From Streptomyces mirabilis (GTDB lineage Bacteria > Actinomycetota > Actinomycetes > Streptomycetales > Streptomycetaceae), in assembly GCF_039503195.1 (NCBI RefSeq), contig NZ_JBCJKP010000001.1, positions 7,502,001-7,566,000 on the forward strand: a DNA stretch of 64,000 nucleotides, written 5' to 3'. The translations under genes and the position numbers were made by a program. Numbering within the stretch: position 1 is the first letter of the stretch; every line of letters begins with the position of its first letter. The notes beneath the pieces are model-generated. The model was not told the origin of the DNA, made no database searches, and saw only the letters and a program-made list of their open reading frames with translations. Positions 10,180-19,967 of the stretch are shown piece after piece.

Positions 10180-12336
10180 GTGCCGCGTCCATCCGCCACC
10201 CCGGCATCCGGAGAGCTGCCCGCCTTGTACGACCCGCCCGAGCTGCGCAAAGACCGATGGGACCAGGTCGGCCGCCGACTCCTCGCGAAAATGATCGGCG
10301 AGTTCGCCCACGAGGAGATCGTCAGACCGGAACCGGAGTCCGACCTGGAACCGGAGTCCGATCTGGATCCGGAGTCCGACCTGGATCCGGAGTCCGACCT
10401 GGATCCGGAGTCCCACCTGGATCCGGAGTCCGATCTGGATCCGGGTTCGGAGCCGGGTTCGGGGTCGGAGCCGGGTTCGGGGTCGGAGCCGGGGTCGGAG
10501 GCTCGACGGGGCGCGGAGGGAAAAGTGGCCCTGCTCCGCGGTGCGCACAATCCGGCGACCGGCCTCGACTCCTCGACCGGGGCGGCCTCCTCGCGACCCT
10601 CACCACGCCCCGCCTCCGCTCACCACGACACCCCGTACCGGGACACCCCGCGCGAGGACACCGGGCACACCGAGACCCTCCGTCCCTACGCCCTGCGCCT
10701 CGACGCCGGCGGCAGCCTCTCCTTCCGCGCCCGCCGCGCCTCGTACGACAGCTGGCGCGTCGACCCCGCCTCGCTCACCCTCACCGAGGACGGGGCTGAG
10801 CCGTGCCCCTTCACCGACCCGCTCGGCTTCCTCACCCGGGCCCGCGGCACGCTGGAGATCGACGGCGCGACGCTCGGCCACGTGGTCCGTGAACTGAGCA
10901 CGACGCTCGCCGCGGACGCCCGCCTCCACCGCGACGCCCGTACGGTGGCCGAACTGGCCGACCTCGGTTACGCCGAACTGGAGGGCCACCAGACCGGCCA
11001 CCCCTGGATCGTGCTGAACAAGGGCCGCCTCGGCTTCTCGGCGACGGACGCCGCCGACTGGGCACCGGAGGCCCGCAGAGCGACGCCGATTCCCTGGATG
11101 GCGGTGCACACCACGCTCGCCACCTACCGAGGCGTCCCGAGCCTCCACTCCGCCGAACAGCTCTACGCGCGCGAACTCGCCCCCGCCACGAGGGAGTCCT
11201 TCGACGGGGTACTACGCGCGCGTGGGCTCACGCCGGAGTCGTACCTCTATCTGCCCGTGCACCCCTGGCAGTGGGACGACGTCGTGCTGCCGCTGTTCGC
11301 GCCCTCCGTAGCCGCGGGAGCGATCGTGCCGCTGCCCTCCGACGGCGACCTGCGGCTCCCGCAGCAGTCGATCCGTACGTTCCTCAACGTCTCGCACCCG
11401 GACCGGCACACGGTGAAACTGCCGCTGTCCGTGCTCAACACCCTGGTCTGGCGCGGCCTGCCGACGGAACGCACGCTCGCGGCGCCCGCCGTCACCGCCT
11501 GGATGCACGCCCTGAGAGATGCCGACCCCTTTTTGCGGGACACCTGCGGGGTGATCCTGCTCGGCGAGGTCGCCTCGGTGACCGTGAACCACCCCGTGTA
11601 CGACGCCCTCCCCGAAGTGCCCTACCAGTACAAGGAGTTGCTCGGTGCGATTTGGCGTGAGCCGGTCTCGCGCCATCTGGCGCCCGGTGAACGCGCGCGC
11701 ACCCTGGCCGCGCTCCTGCACACCGACCCGGACGGCCGCGCCTTCACCGCGGAGCTCGTCGCCCGCTCGGGCCTCGCCCCCAACGTCTGGCTGCGCCGCC
11801 TCTTCGCCGCGCTCCTGCCGCCGCTGCTGCACTTCCTCTATCGGTACGGCACGGTGTTCAGCCCCCATGGAGAGAACGCGATCGTCGTCTTCGACGACCA
11901 CGACGTCCCCGTCCGCCTCGCGGTGAAGGACTTCGTGGACGACGTCAACGTGAGCGCGGACCCCCTGCCCGAGCACGCGACCATGCCGGACGACGTACGG
12001 AACGTACTGCTGACCGAGCCGCCGGCGTTCCTGACCCAGTTCATCCACTCCGGGCTCTTCGTGGGGGTCTTCCGCTATCTCGCACCGCTCTGCGAGGAAC
12101 AACTGGGCGTTCCGGAGGCCGAGTTCTGGGCGCTCGTCCGGGCGGAGATCGTCCGTCACCAGGCGCGCTTCCCCGAGCTCAAGGAGCGCTACGAGATGTT
12201 CGACCTGCTCACTCCGCGTATCGAGCGCCTGTGCCTCAACCGCAACCGACTGCACCTCGACGGCTACCGCGACCGTCCCGAGCGCCCGCACGCCGCGGTG
12301 CACGGCACGGTCCCGAACCCCCTCCACCGGCCTTGA
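10180..12336 (+). CDS. IucA/IucC-family NIS siderophore synthetase (second, AlcC/RhbC-like)
   Basis: 718-aa NIS synthetase. After a short helix (residues ~1-50) comes a low-complexity acidic insert (about residues 52-108) made of DPESDL and GSEPGSG repeats, then the catalytic domain. Signatures: ELEGHQTGHPWIVLNKGRLGFS, the NKGR variant of the usual HPxxKSR motif, as in AlcC/RhbC-type enzymes; PVHPWQWDDVVLPLF; LPQQSIRTFLN; FSPHGENAIVVFDD; LAVKDFVDDVNVS. GTG 10180 follows AAGGAG. It is the last gene of the operon and probably performs the final condensation on a citrate-derived half product made by the first synthetase. That role is inferred. Confidence 0.9.
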   Translation: MPRPSATPASGELPALYDPPELRKDRWDQVGRRLLAKMIGEFAHEEIVRPEPESDLEPESDLDPESDLDPESDLDPESHLDPESDLDPGSEPGSGSEPGSGSEPGSEARRGAEGKVALLRGAHNPATGLDSSTGAASSRPSPRPASAHHDTPYRDTPREDTGHTETLRPYALRLDAGGSLSFRARRASYDSWRVDPASLTLTEDGAEPCPFTDPLGFLTRARGTLEIDGATLGHVVRELSTTLAADARLHRDARTVAELADLGYAELEGHQTGHPWIVLNKGRLGFSATDAADWAPEARRATPIPWMAVHTTLATYRGVPSLHSAEQLYARELAPATRESFDGVLRARGLTPESYLYLPVHPWQWDDVVLPLFAPSVAAGAIVPLPSDGDLRLPQQSIRTFLNVSHPDRHTVKLPLSVLNTLVWRGLPTERTLAAPAVTAWMHALRDADPFLRDTCGVILLGEVASVTVNHPVYDALPEVPYQYKELLGAIWREPVSRHLAPGERARTLAALLHTDPDGRAFTAELVARSGLAPNVWLRRLFAALLPPLLHFLYRYGTVFSPHGENAIVVFDDHDVPVRLAVKDFVDDVNVSADPLPEHATMPDDVRNVLLTEPPAFLTQFIHSGLFVGVFRYLAPLCEEQLGVPEAEFWALVRAEIVRHQARFPELKERYEMFDLLTPRIERLCLNRNRLHLDGYRDRPERPHAAVHGTVPNPLHRP
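10333..10500 (+). repeat. In-frame 18-bp tandem repeat inside NIS synthetase
   Basis: Six 18-bp units (10333-10440) encode PESDLD/E hexads. Related 12- and 18-bp units encoding PGSEPGSGSE follow to 10500. All steps are multiples of three, so the frame is kept. The segment lies outside the conserved catalytic domain and should vary in copy number between strains. Confidence 0.9.
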
Positions 12337-12430
12337 TCATCCGTCCCGTACTCGTTCTCGTCCTGATCGCGTCCGCAGGCCGGGCCTTGATCGCCCGATT
12401 GTCAGTGGCGCCCCGTAGGCTGGCAACGCT

Positions 12431-14434
12431 ATGACAGAGCCCTCACTCCCCGAACTCCTGCATGCTGCCGTCACTGCTGTCGGCGGCACGGAGCGCCCTG
12501 GCCAGGTGACCATGGCCGAAGCCGTCGCGGGTGCCATCGACGACAGCTCCCACCTGCTGGTCCAGGCGGGCACCGGCACCGGAAAGTCGCTCGGCTACCT
12601 CGTGCCCGCGCTCGCCCACGGGGAGCGGGTCGTCGTGGCGACCGCCACCCTGGCGCTCCAGCGGCAGCTCGTGGAGCGCGATCTTCCGCGGACCGTCGAC
12701 GCGCTGCACCCGCTGCTGCGCCGCCGCCCGGAGTTCGCGATGCTCAAGGGCCGGTCGAACTACCTGTGTCTGCACCGGCTGCACGAGGGCGTGCCGCAGG
12801 ACGAGGAGGACGGCCTCTTCGACCAGTTCGAGGCGGCCGCGCCCACCAGCAAGCTGGGCCAGGACCTGCTGCGGCTGCGGGACTGGTCGGACGAGACCGA
12901 GACCGGCGACCGCGACGACCTCACGCCCGGAGTCTCCGACCGCGCGTGGGCCCAAGTGTCCGTTTCGTCCCGAGAGTGCCTGGGCGCCACCAAATGTGCC
13001 TACGGAGCGGAGTGCTTCGCAGAGATGGCCCGTGAGCGCGCCAAGCTGGCCGAGGTCGTCGTCACCAATCACGCGCTGCTCGCGATCGACGCCATCGAGG
13101 GCGCGCCGGTCCTCCCGCAGCACGAGGTGCTGATCGTCGACGAGGCCCATGAGCTGGTCTCCCGGGTCACCGGTGTCGCGACCGGCGAGCTCACGCCCGG
13201 CCAGGTCAACCGCGCGGTGCGCCGCGCCGCGAAGCTGGTCAACGAGAAGGCGGCCGATCAGCTCCAGACCGCCGCCGAGGGCTTCGAGCGGCTGATGGAG
13301 CTCGCTCTTCCGGGCCGCCTGGAGGAGATCCCGGAGGATCTCGGATACGCGCTGATGGCACTGCGCGACGCCGCTCGTACGGTGATCTCGGCGATCGGCT
13401 CCACCCGCGACAAGTCCGTCCAGGACGAGGACTCCGTCCGCAAGCAGGCTCTCGCCTCGGTGGAGGCGGTGCACGACGTGGCGGAGCGGATCACCAACGG
13501 CTCCGAGTGGGACGTGGTCTGGTACGAGCGGCATGACCGTTTCGGCGCCTCCCTCCGCGTCGCTCCCATGTCCGTCTCCGGCCTCCTCAGGGAGAAGCTC
13601 TTCGCGGACCGTTCCGTCGTCCTGACGTCCGCCACCCTGAAGCTCGGCGGTGACTTCAACGGAGTGGGGGCGTCGCTGGGACTCGCCCCGGAGGGCTCCG
13701 AGGGCGATGACCTCCCGCAGTGGAAGGGCGTCGACGTCGGCTCGCCCTTCGACTACCCCAAGCAGGGCATTCTGTACGTGGCCAAGCACCTGTCCCGCCC
13801 CGCGCGCGACGGCGACCGTGGGGACATGCTGGACGAGCTCACCGAGCTGATCCAGGCCGCGGGGGGTCGCACGCTGGGGTTGTTCTCCTCGATGCGGGCC
13901 GCCCAGCTCGCTGCGGAGGAGCTGCGCTCGCGCATCCCCGAGTACCCCATCCTGCTGCAGGGCGAGGAGACGCTCGGCGAGCTGATCAAGAACTTCTCGG
14001 CCGACCCCAAGACCTGCCTCTTCGGCACGCTCTCGCTCTGGCAGGGTGTCGACGTCCCCGGGCCCAGCTGCCAGCTCGTCGTCATGGACAAGATCCCCTT
14101 CCCGCGCCCCGACGACCCGCTGATGAGCGCCCGCCAGAAGGCCGTCGAGGAGAACGGCGGGAACGGCTTCATGGCCGTCGCCGCGACCCACGCGGCGCTG
14201 CTGATGGCCCAGGGCGCCGGCCGCCTCGTACGGGCCACGGGTGACCGGGGCGTGGTGGCCGTACTGGACCAGCGCCTCGCGACGGCGCGCTACGGCAGTT
14301 ATCTCAAGGCGTCCCTCCCCGACTTCTGGTACACCACGGACCGCAACCAGGTACGCAGGTCGCTCACCGCGATCGACGCGGCGGCCCGGAAGGCGGAGGA
14401 GACGGTGGGGGCGGGGGAGACGGACGAGGCGTAG
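12431..14434 (+). CDS. DinG/XPD-type ATP-dependent DNA helicase
   Basis: Superfamily 2 iron–sulfur helicase, 667 aa. Walker A AGTGTGKSLGYLVPA is at about residues 46-60 and the DEAH box LIVDEAHEL near 236. The four [4Fe-4S] cysteines fit NYLCLH, RECLG, TKCAYG and AECFAE. Downstream motifs include SVVLTSATL, LGLFSSMRAAQ, LWQGVDVPG and ATHAALLMAQGAGRLVR. It likely unwinds 5'-tailed duplexes, D-loops or R-loops. ATG 12431 is the first start of the frame. It stands alone between the siderophore operon and a long non-coding stretch. No LexA box was seen at its promoter despite the family's SOS link in E. coli. Confidence 0.92.
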   Translation: MTEPSLPELLHAAVTAVGGTERPGQVTMAEAVAGAIDDSSHLLVQAGTGTGKSLGYLVPALAHGERVVVATATLALQRQLVERDLPRTVDALHPLLRRRPEFAMLKGRSNYLCLHRLHEGVPQDEEDGLFDQFEAAAPTSKLGQDLLRLRDWSDETETGDRDDLTPGVSDRAWAQVSVSSRECLGATKCAYGAECFAEMARERAKLAEVVVTNHALLAIDAIEGAPVLPQHEVLIVDEAHELVSRVTGVATGELTPGQVNRAVRRAAKLVNEKAADQLQTAAEGFERLMELALPGRLEEIPEDLGYALMALRDAARTVISAIGSTRDKSVQDEDSVRKQALASVEAVHDVAERITNGSEWDVVWYERHDRFGASLRVAPMSVSGLLREKLFADRSVVLTSATLKLGGDFNGVGASLGLAPEGSEGDDLPQWKGVDVGSPFDYPKQGILYVAKHLSRPARDGDRGDMLDELTELIQAAGGRTLGLFSSMRAAQLAAEELRSRIPEYPILLQGEETLGELIKNFSADPKTCLFGTLSLWQGVDVPGPSCQLVVMDKIPFPRPDDPLMSARQKAVEENGGNGFMAVAATHAALLMAQGAGRLVRATGDRGVVAVLDQRLATARYGSYLKASLPDFWYTTDRNQVRRSLTAIDAAARKAEETVGAGETDEA

Positions 14435-15026
14435 GTCCTTCCGGCGGCAGGCTGAGGGAACCCGCGCACTTGGCCCGAGGCGGGCCTGCCCGGGTGCCTC
14501 TACGGGCGGAGTTGCTCCGCCTCGGACGCCCCGTCGGCCAAACAACACCACCCAGACGGCCACACCCGACCTACCGGTCCTGCGGGCGGCCCCAGGTCGG
14601 GCGTGTGCTCTGAGGCTCGAGATCTCTGTCCCGGGCCACCTTCGATCCTCCCCGACACCCGAGCATGCCGCGCGACGCCCGCACAGGTCGCTGGTCTCCC
14701 GAGCATGCCGACCGGGGCCCGCATATCGGTCGGCACCCGCGCACCGCATGTGTGGCCCGGCGCCTGCGTATATCGCTCGGCGCCCGCGCATTTCCCTCGG
14801 AGCCTGTGGACGGTTCTCCTGCCCCCCGCGGGTAGAAGCCCCCGGGAGCAAGATCCCCTCGGGGGCGTGTCTCGTCGGGGCGGGCCATCTCTGGCACACC
14901 GCGCACGCCGCCGACTCCCCCCGCCTGACCGCCGGAGGGCAACGCACAGGGCCCCGGAACCGGCGCAGGTGGTCCCGGGGCCCGGTCAAGGGCGGGGCGG
15001 GGTGTCCCGCCGCCCGGCGCGTGCTG
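14435..15026. other. Gene-free stretch with degenerate short repeats
   Basis: No convincing coding frame on either strand. Between about 14659 and 14815 a degenerate motif of 20-40 bp recurs: GAGCATGCCG twice, then GCCCGCATATCGGTCGG, GCCTGCGTATATCGCTCGG and GCCCGCGCATTTCCCTCGG. Its right end holds the lexA terminator. The repeats may be decayed DNA between convergent genes; no function is evident. Confidence 0.5.
14949..14983 (-). terminator. Hairpin terminator of lexA
   Basis: GGGCCCCGGAAC (14949-14960) can pair with GGTCCCGGGGCCC (14971-14983), leaving one mismatch and a ~10-nt loop. It lies 44 bases beyond the lexA stop on the minus strand and may stop transcription from both sides. Confidence 0.65.
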
Positions 15027-15803
15027 TCACACGCGCCGCAGCACCGCCACCACCTTGCCCAGGATGGTCGCCTCGTCGCCGGGAATCGGCTGGTACGCGG
15101 CGTTGTGCGGGAGGAGCCACACATGGCCGTCCTCACGCTTGAACCGCTTCACCGTGGCCTCGCCGTCCAGCATCGCGGCCACGATGTCACCGTTCTCCGC
15201 GACCGGCTGGCGCCGGACCGTCACCCAGTCCCCGTCGCAGATGGCGGCCTCGATCATCGAGTCGCCGACGACCTTCAGGACGAACAGCTCGCCGTCACCG
15301 ACCAGCTGCCGGGGGAGGGGGAAGACGTCCTCCACCGACTCCTCGGCCAGGATCGGGCCACCGGCGGCGATACGGCCGACGAGCGGCACGTACGACGCGG
15401 CCGGCTTGCCCGCCGTGTCCGTGGGCTGTGCCGAGGACTGGTCGGAGCCCCGGACCTCGTACGCCCGCGGCCGGTGCGGATCGCGGCGCAGGAAGCCCTT
15501 GCGCTCCAGTGCCATCAGCTGGTGGGCGACCGACGAGGTGCTGGAGAGGCCGACCGCCTGTCCGATCTCCCGCATCGACGGCGGGTAGCCGCGTCGCTGC
15601 ACGGAGTCCCGGATGACCTCGATCACCCGGCGCTGCCTGTCGGTGAGTCCCGAGCTGTCGGCGCGGATGCCGGGAGGTCGCCCTGGCAGGGAGCGCTTGG
15701 GCCCCTCATGATTCGTGGCTTCGTTCATCGCATGCACCGGCTCGAGTCGGCCCTGGGAGCGGTCCTGGGCAGTGATGGTGGCACTGTCTGCGGTGGTGGT
15801 CAC
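15027..15803 (-). CDS. lexA: SOS repressor LexA
   Basis: Repressor and autoprotease of the SOS regulon, 258 aa from GTG 15801-15803, behind GAGGGG. A start at Met26 (15728) would give 233 aa, close to the length usually quoted in Streptomyces. Winged [47 protein letters not shown]. The cleavage site is Ala-Gly in [10 protein letters not shown], the catalytic Ser is in [11 protein letters not shown], and the Lys is in [10 protein letters not shown] LexA box lies about 60 bases upstream, so autoregulation is expected. It is divergent from nrdR–nrdJ. Confidence 0.96.
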   Translation of the reverse strand: MTTTADSATITAQDRSQGRLEPVHAMNEATNHEGPKRSLPGRPPGIRADSSGLTDRQRRVIEVIRDSVQRRGYPPSMREIGQAVGLSSTSSVAHQLMALERKGFLRRDPHRPRAYEVRGSDQSSAQPTDTAGKPAASYVPLVGRIAAGGPILAEESVEDVFPLPRQLVGDGELFVLKVVGDSMIEAAICDGDWVTVRRQPVAENGDIVAAMLDGEATVKRFKREDGHVWLLPHNAAYQPIPGDEATILGKVVAVLRRV

Positions 15804-15863
15804 GTCGGCCCCTCTCGATGGTCTCCCTGCTGGACAACGGTAGTTGCTTTCGAAAGGTTGCGC

Positions 15864-15877
15864 CAAACACACGTTCG
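15864..15877 (-). promoter_or_regulatory. LexA (SOS) box of lexA
   Basis: CAAACACACGTTCG matches the Gram-positive/actinobacterial SOS box CGAACRNRYGTTCG at all but the second position. It lies about 60 bases upstream of the lexA start, as expected for autoregulation. Confidence 0.75.
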
Positions 15878-16167
15878 AGTGAAAAATCGCGGATTGTCTG
15901 TCGTGATCATGTGTCTGGGTGTATAGCCAACGATGCATCCGGCGGACAAAAGGGCTCATTGCTGTACTCTTCACCGCCGGGGCGATGACCGTGCCGACAG
16001 ATGTGGGCCGCGGCCCAGTCTGCCATCCGGCACCCCGTAAGTCGGGTACCGGCCCCCCTTCCGCGCGCTGACCACGGTCTCTCCGTGTGTCCGGGATCGG
16101 TATGGCCGTGCGGCACATGCCCTTACGTGCGCGACACGCGTGGCCTGGGTGAATTTACGGGTCGATC

Positions 16168-16183
16168 CCCACATCTAGTGGTT
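16168..16183 (+). promoter_or_regulatory. Candidate NrdR box of nrdR–nrdJ
   Basis: CCCACATCTAGTGGTT resembles the NrdR palindrome (core ACACWATATATWGTGT family), with CACATCTAGTG as its centre, about 140 bases upstream of nrdR. A second box, normally about 31 bp away, was not recognised, which lowers confidence. Confidence 0.5.
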
Positions 16184-16321
16184 GGATTGCTGTAGCAGCC
16201 CAGAAGTTGTGGTCCCCCGGGTCTTCGAGCCTCCGGCCATCGCCTATGCTTGGGGCTGCTTCGAGGGGCCCGAGAGGTCCCGCGAGGTCTATGAGTCGTG
16301 CTGTGAAGGAGGGTTGGAGCC

Positions 16322-16900
16322 ATGCACTGCCCCTTCTGCAGGCACCCCGACAGCCGTGTCGTCGACAGCCGTACGACCGATGACGGCACGTCGATCCGCA
16401 GGCGCCGCCAGTGCCCCGACTGCTCCCGTCGTTTCACGACGGTGGAGACGTGCTCGCTGATGGTGGTCAAGCGGTCCGGCGTGACCGAACCCTTCAGTCG
16501 TACCAAGGTCATCAACGGCGTGCGCAAGGCGTGTCAGGGGCGGCCGGTCACCGAGGACGCGCTCGCCCAGCTCGGCCAGCGGGTCGAGGAGGCGGTGCGG
16601 GCCACCGGGAGCGCCGAGCTGACCACCCACGACGTGGGTCTGGCCATACTCGGTCCGTTGCAGGAACTCGACCTCGTCGCCTATCTGCGCTTCGCGTCCG
16701 TGTACCGGGCGTTCGACTCGCTCGAGGACTTCGAGGCCGCCATCGTGGAACTCAGGGAAGAGACGAAGCAGCGCCCCGCCGCGGACGAGGAAGACGCGGG
16801 CGAGGTGGACGTGGCGGCCGCGGAAGCGGAGCGCCCGGAAAGCGACCGCGGGTCCGGAGGGGCCGTCCAGGTCCCCGTGCCCGCCAGCGCCGCCGACTGA
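16322..16900 (+). CDS. nrdR: Transcriptional repressor NrdR
   Basis: 192-aa repressor of ribonucleotide reductase genes that senses dATP/ATP. Zinc ribbon at residues 1-35: [17 protein letters not shown] and [12 protein letters not shown]. The ATP-cone domain follows: [26 protein letters not shown] to [19 protein letters not shown] charged, Ala/Glu-rich C-terminal tail of about 40 residues extends beyond the usual ~150-aa core, as in other Streptomyces NrdR. ATG 16322 follows AAGGAGG. Directly upstream of nrdJ and almost certainly cotranscribed with it. Confidence 0.97.
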   Translation: MHCPFCRHPDSRVVDSRTTDDGTSIRRRRQCPDCSRRFTTVETCSLMVVKRSGVTEPFSRTKVINGVRKACQGRPVTEDALAQLGQRVEEAVRATGSAELTTHDVGLAILGPLQELDLVAYLRFASVYRAFDSLEDFEAAIVELREETKQRPAADEEDAGEVDVAAAEAERPESDRGSGGAVQVPVPASAAD

Positions 16901-17051
16901 CGGAAGGGCCGACTCGGATCGGCCCCCAGCGGTGGCGACCAAAGACCTGTTGCGGGCGGCCGCGTAGTGGCGCCCGCAGCACCAGACACACACCGTGCCA
17001 TGGGAAGAACGTGGCACTTCAGGGCGTTTTAGCCCGATACAGGGAGGCGGC

Positions 17052-19949
17052 ATGACAGAGACGGCGAGCGGTCCGGCACGAGGTTCCCGCGCCAAGGGCA
17101 CCAAGGCCAGCAAGGGACTGCGCATCGAGCGCATCCACACCACCCCCGGCGTGCACCCGTACGACGAGGTGGAATGGGAGCGCCGTGACGTCGTCATGAC
17201 CAACTGGCGCGACGGCTCGATCAATTTCGAGCAGCGTGGCGTCGAGTTCCCCGGCTTCTGGTCGGTGAACGCGGTCAACATCGTCACCAGCAAGTACTTC
17301 CGTGGTGCCGTGGGCACCCCGCAGCGCGAGGTGAGCCTCAGGCAGCTCATCGACCGCATCGTGAAGACGTACCGGAAGGCCGGCGAGGACCACAAGTACT
17401 TCGCCTCGCCCGCCGACGCCGAGATCTTCGAGCACGAGCTGGCGTACGCGCTCCTGCACCAGATCTTCAGCTTCAACAGCCCGGTCTGGTTCAACGTCGG
17501 GACGCCTCAGCCCCAGCAGGTCTCGGCCTGCTTCATCCTGTCCGTCGACGACTCCATGGAGTCGATCCTCGACTGGTACAAGGAAGAGGGCATGATCTTC
17601 AAGGGCGGCTCCGGCGCCGGCCTGAACCTCTCCCGTATCCGCTCCTCCAAGGAGCTCCTCTCCTCGGGCGGCAACGCCTCGGGTCCCGTCTCCTTCATGC
17701 GCGGTGCCGACGCCTCCGCAGGAACGATCAAGTCGGGTGGCGCCACGCGCCGCGCGGCCAAGATGGTCATCCTCGACGTCGACCACCCCGACATCGAGGA
17801 CTTCATCGAGACCAAGGTCAAGGAGGAGGAGAAGATCCGCGCCCTCCGTGACGCGGGCTTCGACATGGACTTGGGCGGCGACGACATCACGTCCGTCCAG
17901 TACCAGAACGCCAACAACTCGGTCCGTGTGAACGACACGTTCATGAAGGCGGTCGAGGAGGGCGGCAAGTTCGGTCTCACCTCCCGTATGACCGGCGAGG
18001 TCATCGAGGAGGTCGACGCCAAGACGCTCTTCCGCAAGATGGCCGAGGCCGCCTGGGCCTGCGCCGACCCGGGCATCCAGTACGACGACACGATCAACCA
18101 CTGGCACACGTGCCCGGAGTCCGGTCGTATCAACGGCTCGAACCCGTGCAGCGAGTACATGCACCTGGACAACACGTCCTGCAACCTCGCCTCGCTGAAC
18201 CTGATGAAGTTCCTCAAGGACGACGGCAAGGGCCACCAGTCCTTCGAGGTCGAGCGCTTCGCCAAGGTCGTCGAGCTGGTCATCACCGCGATGGACATCT
18301 CGATCTGCTTCGCGGACTTCCCGACCCAGAAGATCGGCGAGAACACCCGCGCCTTCCGTCAGCTGGGCATCGGCTACGCCAACCTGGGCGCCCTCCTGAT
18401 GGCGACCGGTCACGCGTACGACTCCGACGGCGGTCGCGCCCTCGCCGGTGCCATCACCTCGCTGATGACCGGCACCTCGTACCGGCGTTCCGCCGAGCTC
18501 GCCGCGGTCGTCGGCCCGTACGACGGCTACGCCCGCAACGCGCAGCCGCACCAGCGCGTCATGAAGCAGCACTCCGACGCCAACGCCGTGGCCGTCCGGG
18601 TGGACGACCTGGACACGCCGATCTGGGCCGCCGCCACGGAGGCCTGGCAGGACGTGCTGCACCTCGGTGAGAAGAACGGCTTCCGCAACGCGCAGGCCTC
18701 GGTCATCGCCCCGACCGGCACCATCGGTCTCGCGATGTCCTGCGACACCACCGGCCTCGAGCCCGACCTCGCGCTGGTCAAGTTCAAGAAGCTGGTCGGC
18801 GGCGGCTCGATGCAGATCGTCAACGGCACCGTTCCGCAGGCCCTGCGCCGCCTGGGCTACCAGGAGGAGCAGATCGAGGCGATCGTCGCCCACATCGCCG
18901 AGAACGGCAATGTCGTCGACGCCCCGAGCCTCAAGCACGAGCACTACGAGGTCTTCGACTGCGCCATGGGCGAGCGCTCCATCTCCGCGATGGGCCACGT
19001 CCGCATGATGGCCGCGATCCAGCCCTGGATCTCCGGCGCGCTCTCCAAGACGGTCAACCTGCCGGAGACGGCGACCGTCGAGGACGTCGAAGAGGTCTAC
19101 TTCGAGGCGTGGAAGATGGGCGTCAAGGCGCTCGCGATCTACCGCGACAACTGCAAGGTCGGCCAGCCCCTCTCCGCCAAGACCAAGGAGAAGGAGAAGA
19201 CCGAGGTCACGGCGAAGGCGGAGGAGACCATCCGCACCGCGGTCGAGAAGGTCGTCGAGTACCGCCCGGTCCGCAAGCGCCTCCCCAAGGGTCGTCCCGG
19301 CATCACCACCTCCTTCACGGTGGGCGGCGCCGAGGGCTACATGACCGCCAACTCCTACCCGGACGACGGTCTCGGCGAGGTCTTCCTGAAGATGTCGAAG
19401 CAGGGCTCCACCCTCGCGGGCATGATGGACGCCTTCTCGATCGCGGTCTCCGTAGGTCTGCAGTACGGCGTGCCCCTCGAGACGTACGTCTCGAAGTTCA
19501 CGAACATGCGCTTCGAGCCGGCCGGCATGACGGACGACCCGGACGTGCGGATGGCGCAGTCGATCGTCGACTACATCTTCCGTCGCCTGGCGCTGGACTT
19601 CCTGCCCTTCGAGACGCGCTCCGCGCTCGGCATCCACTCCGCCGAGGAGCGTCAGCGTCACCTGGAGACGGGCTCCTACGAGCCGTCCGACGACGTCGAC
19701 ATGGACGTCGAGGGCCTGGCCCAGTCCGCGCCCCGTGCGCAGGAGCTGAAGGCCGTCGCTACCCCGAAGGCCGAGGTCGAGGCGGCGAAGCCCGCCCCGA
19801 AGCAGGCCCACACCAGTGCCGAGCTGGTGGAGATGCAGCTGGGCATCCAGGCGGACGCCCCCCTGTGCTTCTCCTGCGGTACGAAGATGCAGCGGGCCGG
19901 TTCCTGCTACATCTGCGAGGGCTGCGGCTCGACCAGCGGTTGCAGCTGA
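17052..19949 (+). CDS. nrdJ: Vitamin B12-dependent (class II) ribonucleoside-diphosphate reductase
   Basis: 965-aa adenosylcobalamin-dependent reductase that makes deoxynucleotides with or without oxygen. Seen: FNSPVWFNVG, GSGAGLNLSRIRSS, the active-site region NPCSEYMHLDNTSCNLASLNL (from about residue 363), SVIAPTGTIGL, a Lys/Glu-rich linker, and a C-terminal Cys-rich finger CFSCGTKMQRAGSCYICEGC that shuttles electrons from thioredoxin. ATG 17052 is preceded by GGGAGG; the frame extends to 16995 without a ribosome binding site. It lies 150 bases after nrdR and is followed by a perfect hairpin. Confidence 0.97.
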   Translation: MTETASGPARGSRAKGTKASKGLRIERIHTTPGVHPYDEVEWERRDVVMTNWRDGSINFEQRGVEFPGFWSVNAVNIVTSKYFRGAVGTPQREVSLRQLIDRIVKTYRKAGEDHKYFASPADAEIFEHELAYALLHQIFSFNSPVWFNVGTPQPQQVSACFILSVDDSMESILDWYKEEGMIFKGGSGAGLNLSRIRSSKELLSSGGNASGPVSFMRGADASAGTIKSGGATRRAAKMVILDVDHPDIEDFIETKVKEEEKIRALRDAGFDMDLGGDDITSVQYQNANNSVRVNDTFMKAVEEGGKFGLTSRMTGEVIEEVDAKTLFRKMAEAAWACADPGIQYDDTINHWHTCPESGRINGSNPCSEYMHLDNTSCNLASLNLMKFLKDDGKGHQSFEVERFAKVVELVITAMDISICFADFPTQKIGENTRAFRQLGIGYANLGALLMATGHAYDSDGGRALAGAITSLMTGTSYRRSAELAAVVGPYDGYARNAQPHQRVMKQHSDANAVAVRVDDLDTPIWAAATEAWQDVLHLGEKNGFRNAQASVIAPTGTIGLAMSCDTTGLEPDLALVKFKKLVGGGSMQIVNGTVPQALRRLGYQEEQIEAIVAHIAENGNVVDAPSLKHEHYEVFDCAMGERSISAMGHVRMMAAIQPWISGALSKTVNLPETATVEDVEEVYFEAWKMGVKALAIYRDNCKVGQPLSAKTKEKEKTEVTAKAEETIRTAVEKVVEYRPVRKRLPKGRPGITTSFTVGGAEGYMTANSYPDDGLGEVFLKMSKQGSTLAGMMDAFSIAVSVGLQYGVPLETYVSKFTNMRFEPAGMTDDPDVRMAQSIVDYIFRRLALDFLPFETRSALGIHSAEERQRHLETGSYEPSDDVDMDVEGLAQSAPRAQELKAVATPKAEVEAAKPAPKQAHTSAELVEMQLGIQADAPLCFSCGTKMQRAGSCYICEGCGSTSGCS

Positions 19950-19967
19950 CCGAAGCCCTGAAACCCT

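Larger units (their letters stand above)
15804..16321. other. Divergent lexA / nrdR regulatory region
   Basis: 518 bases without a gene. It contains a LexA box near lexA and a candidate NrdR box near nrdR, and is less G+C rich than its surroundings around 15840-15960. Open frames here are short and lack ribosome binding sites. Confidence 0.7.
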
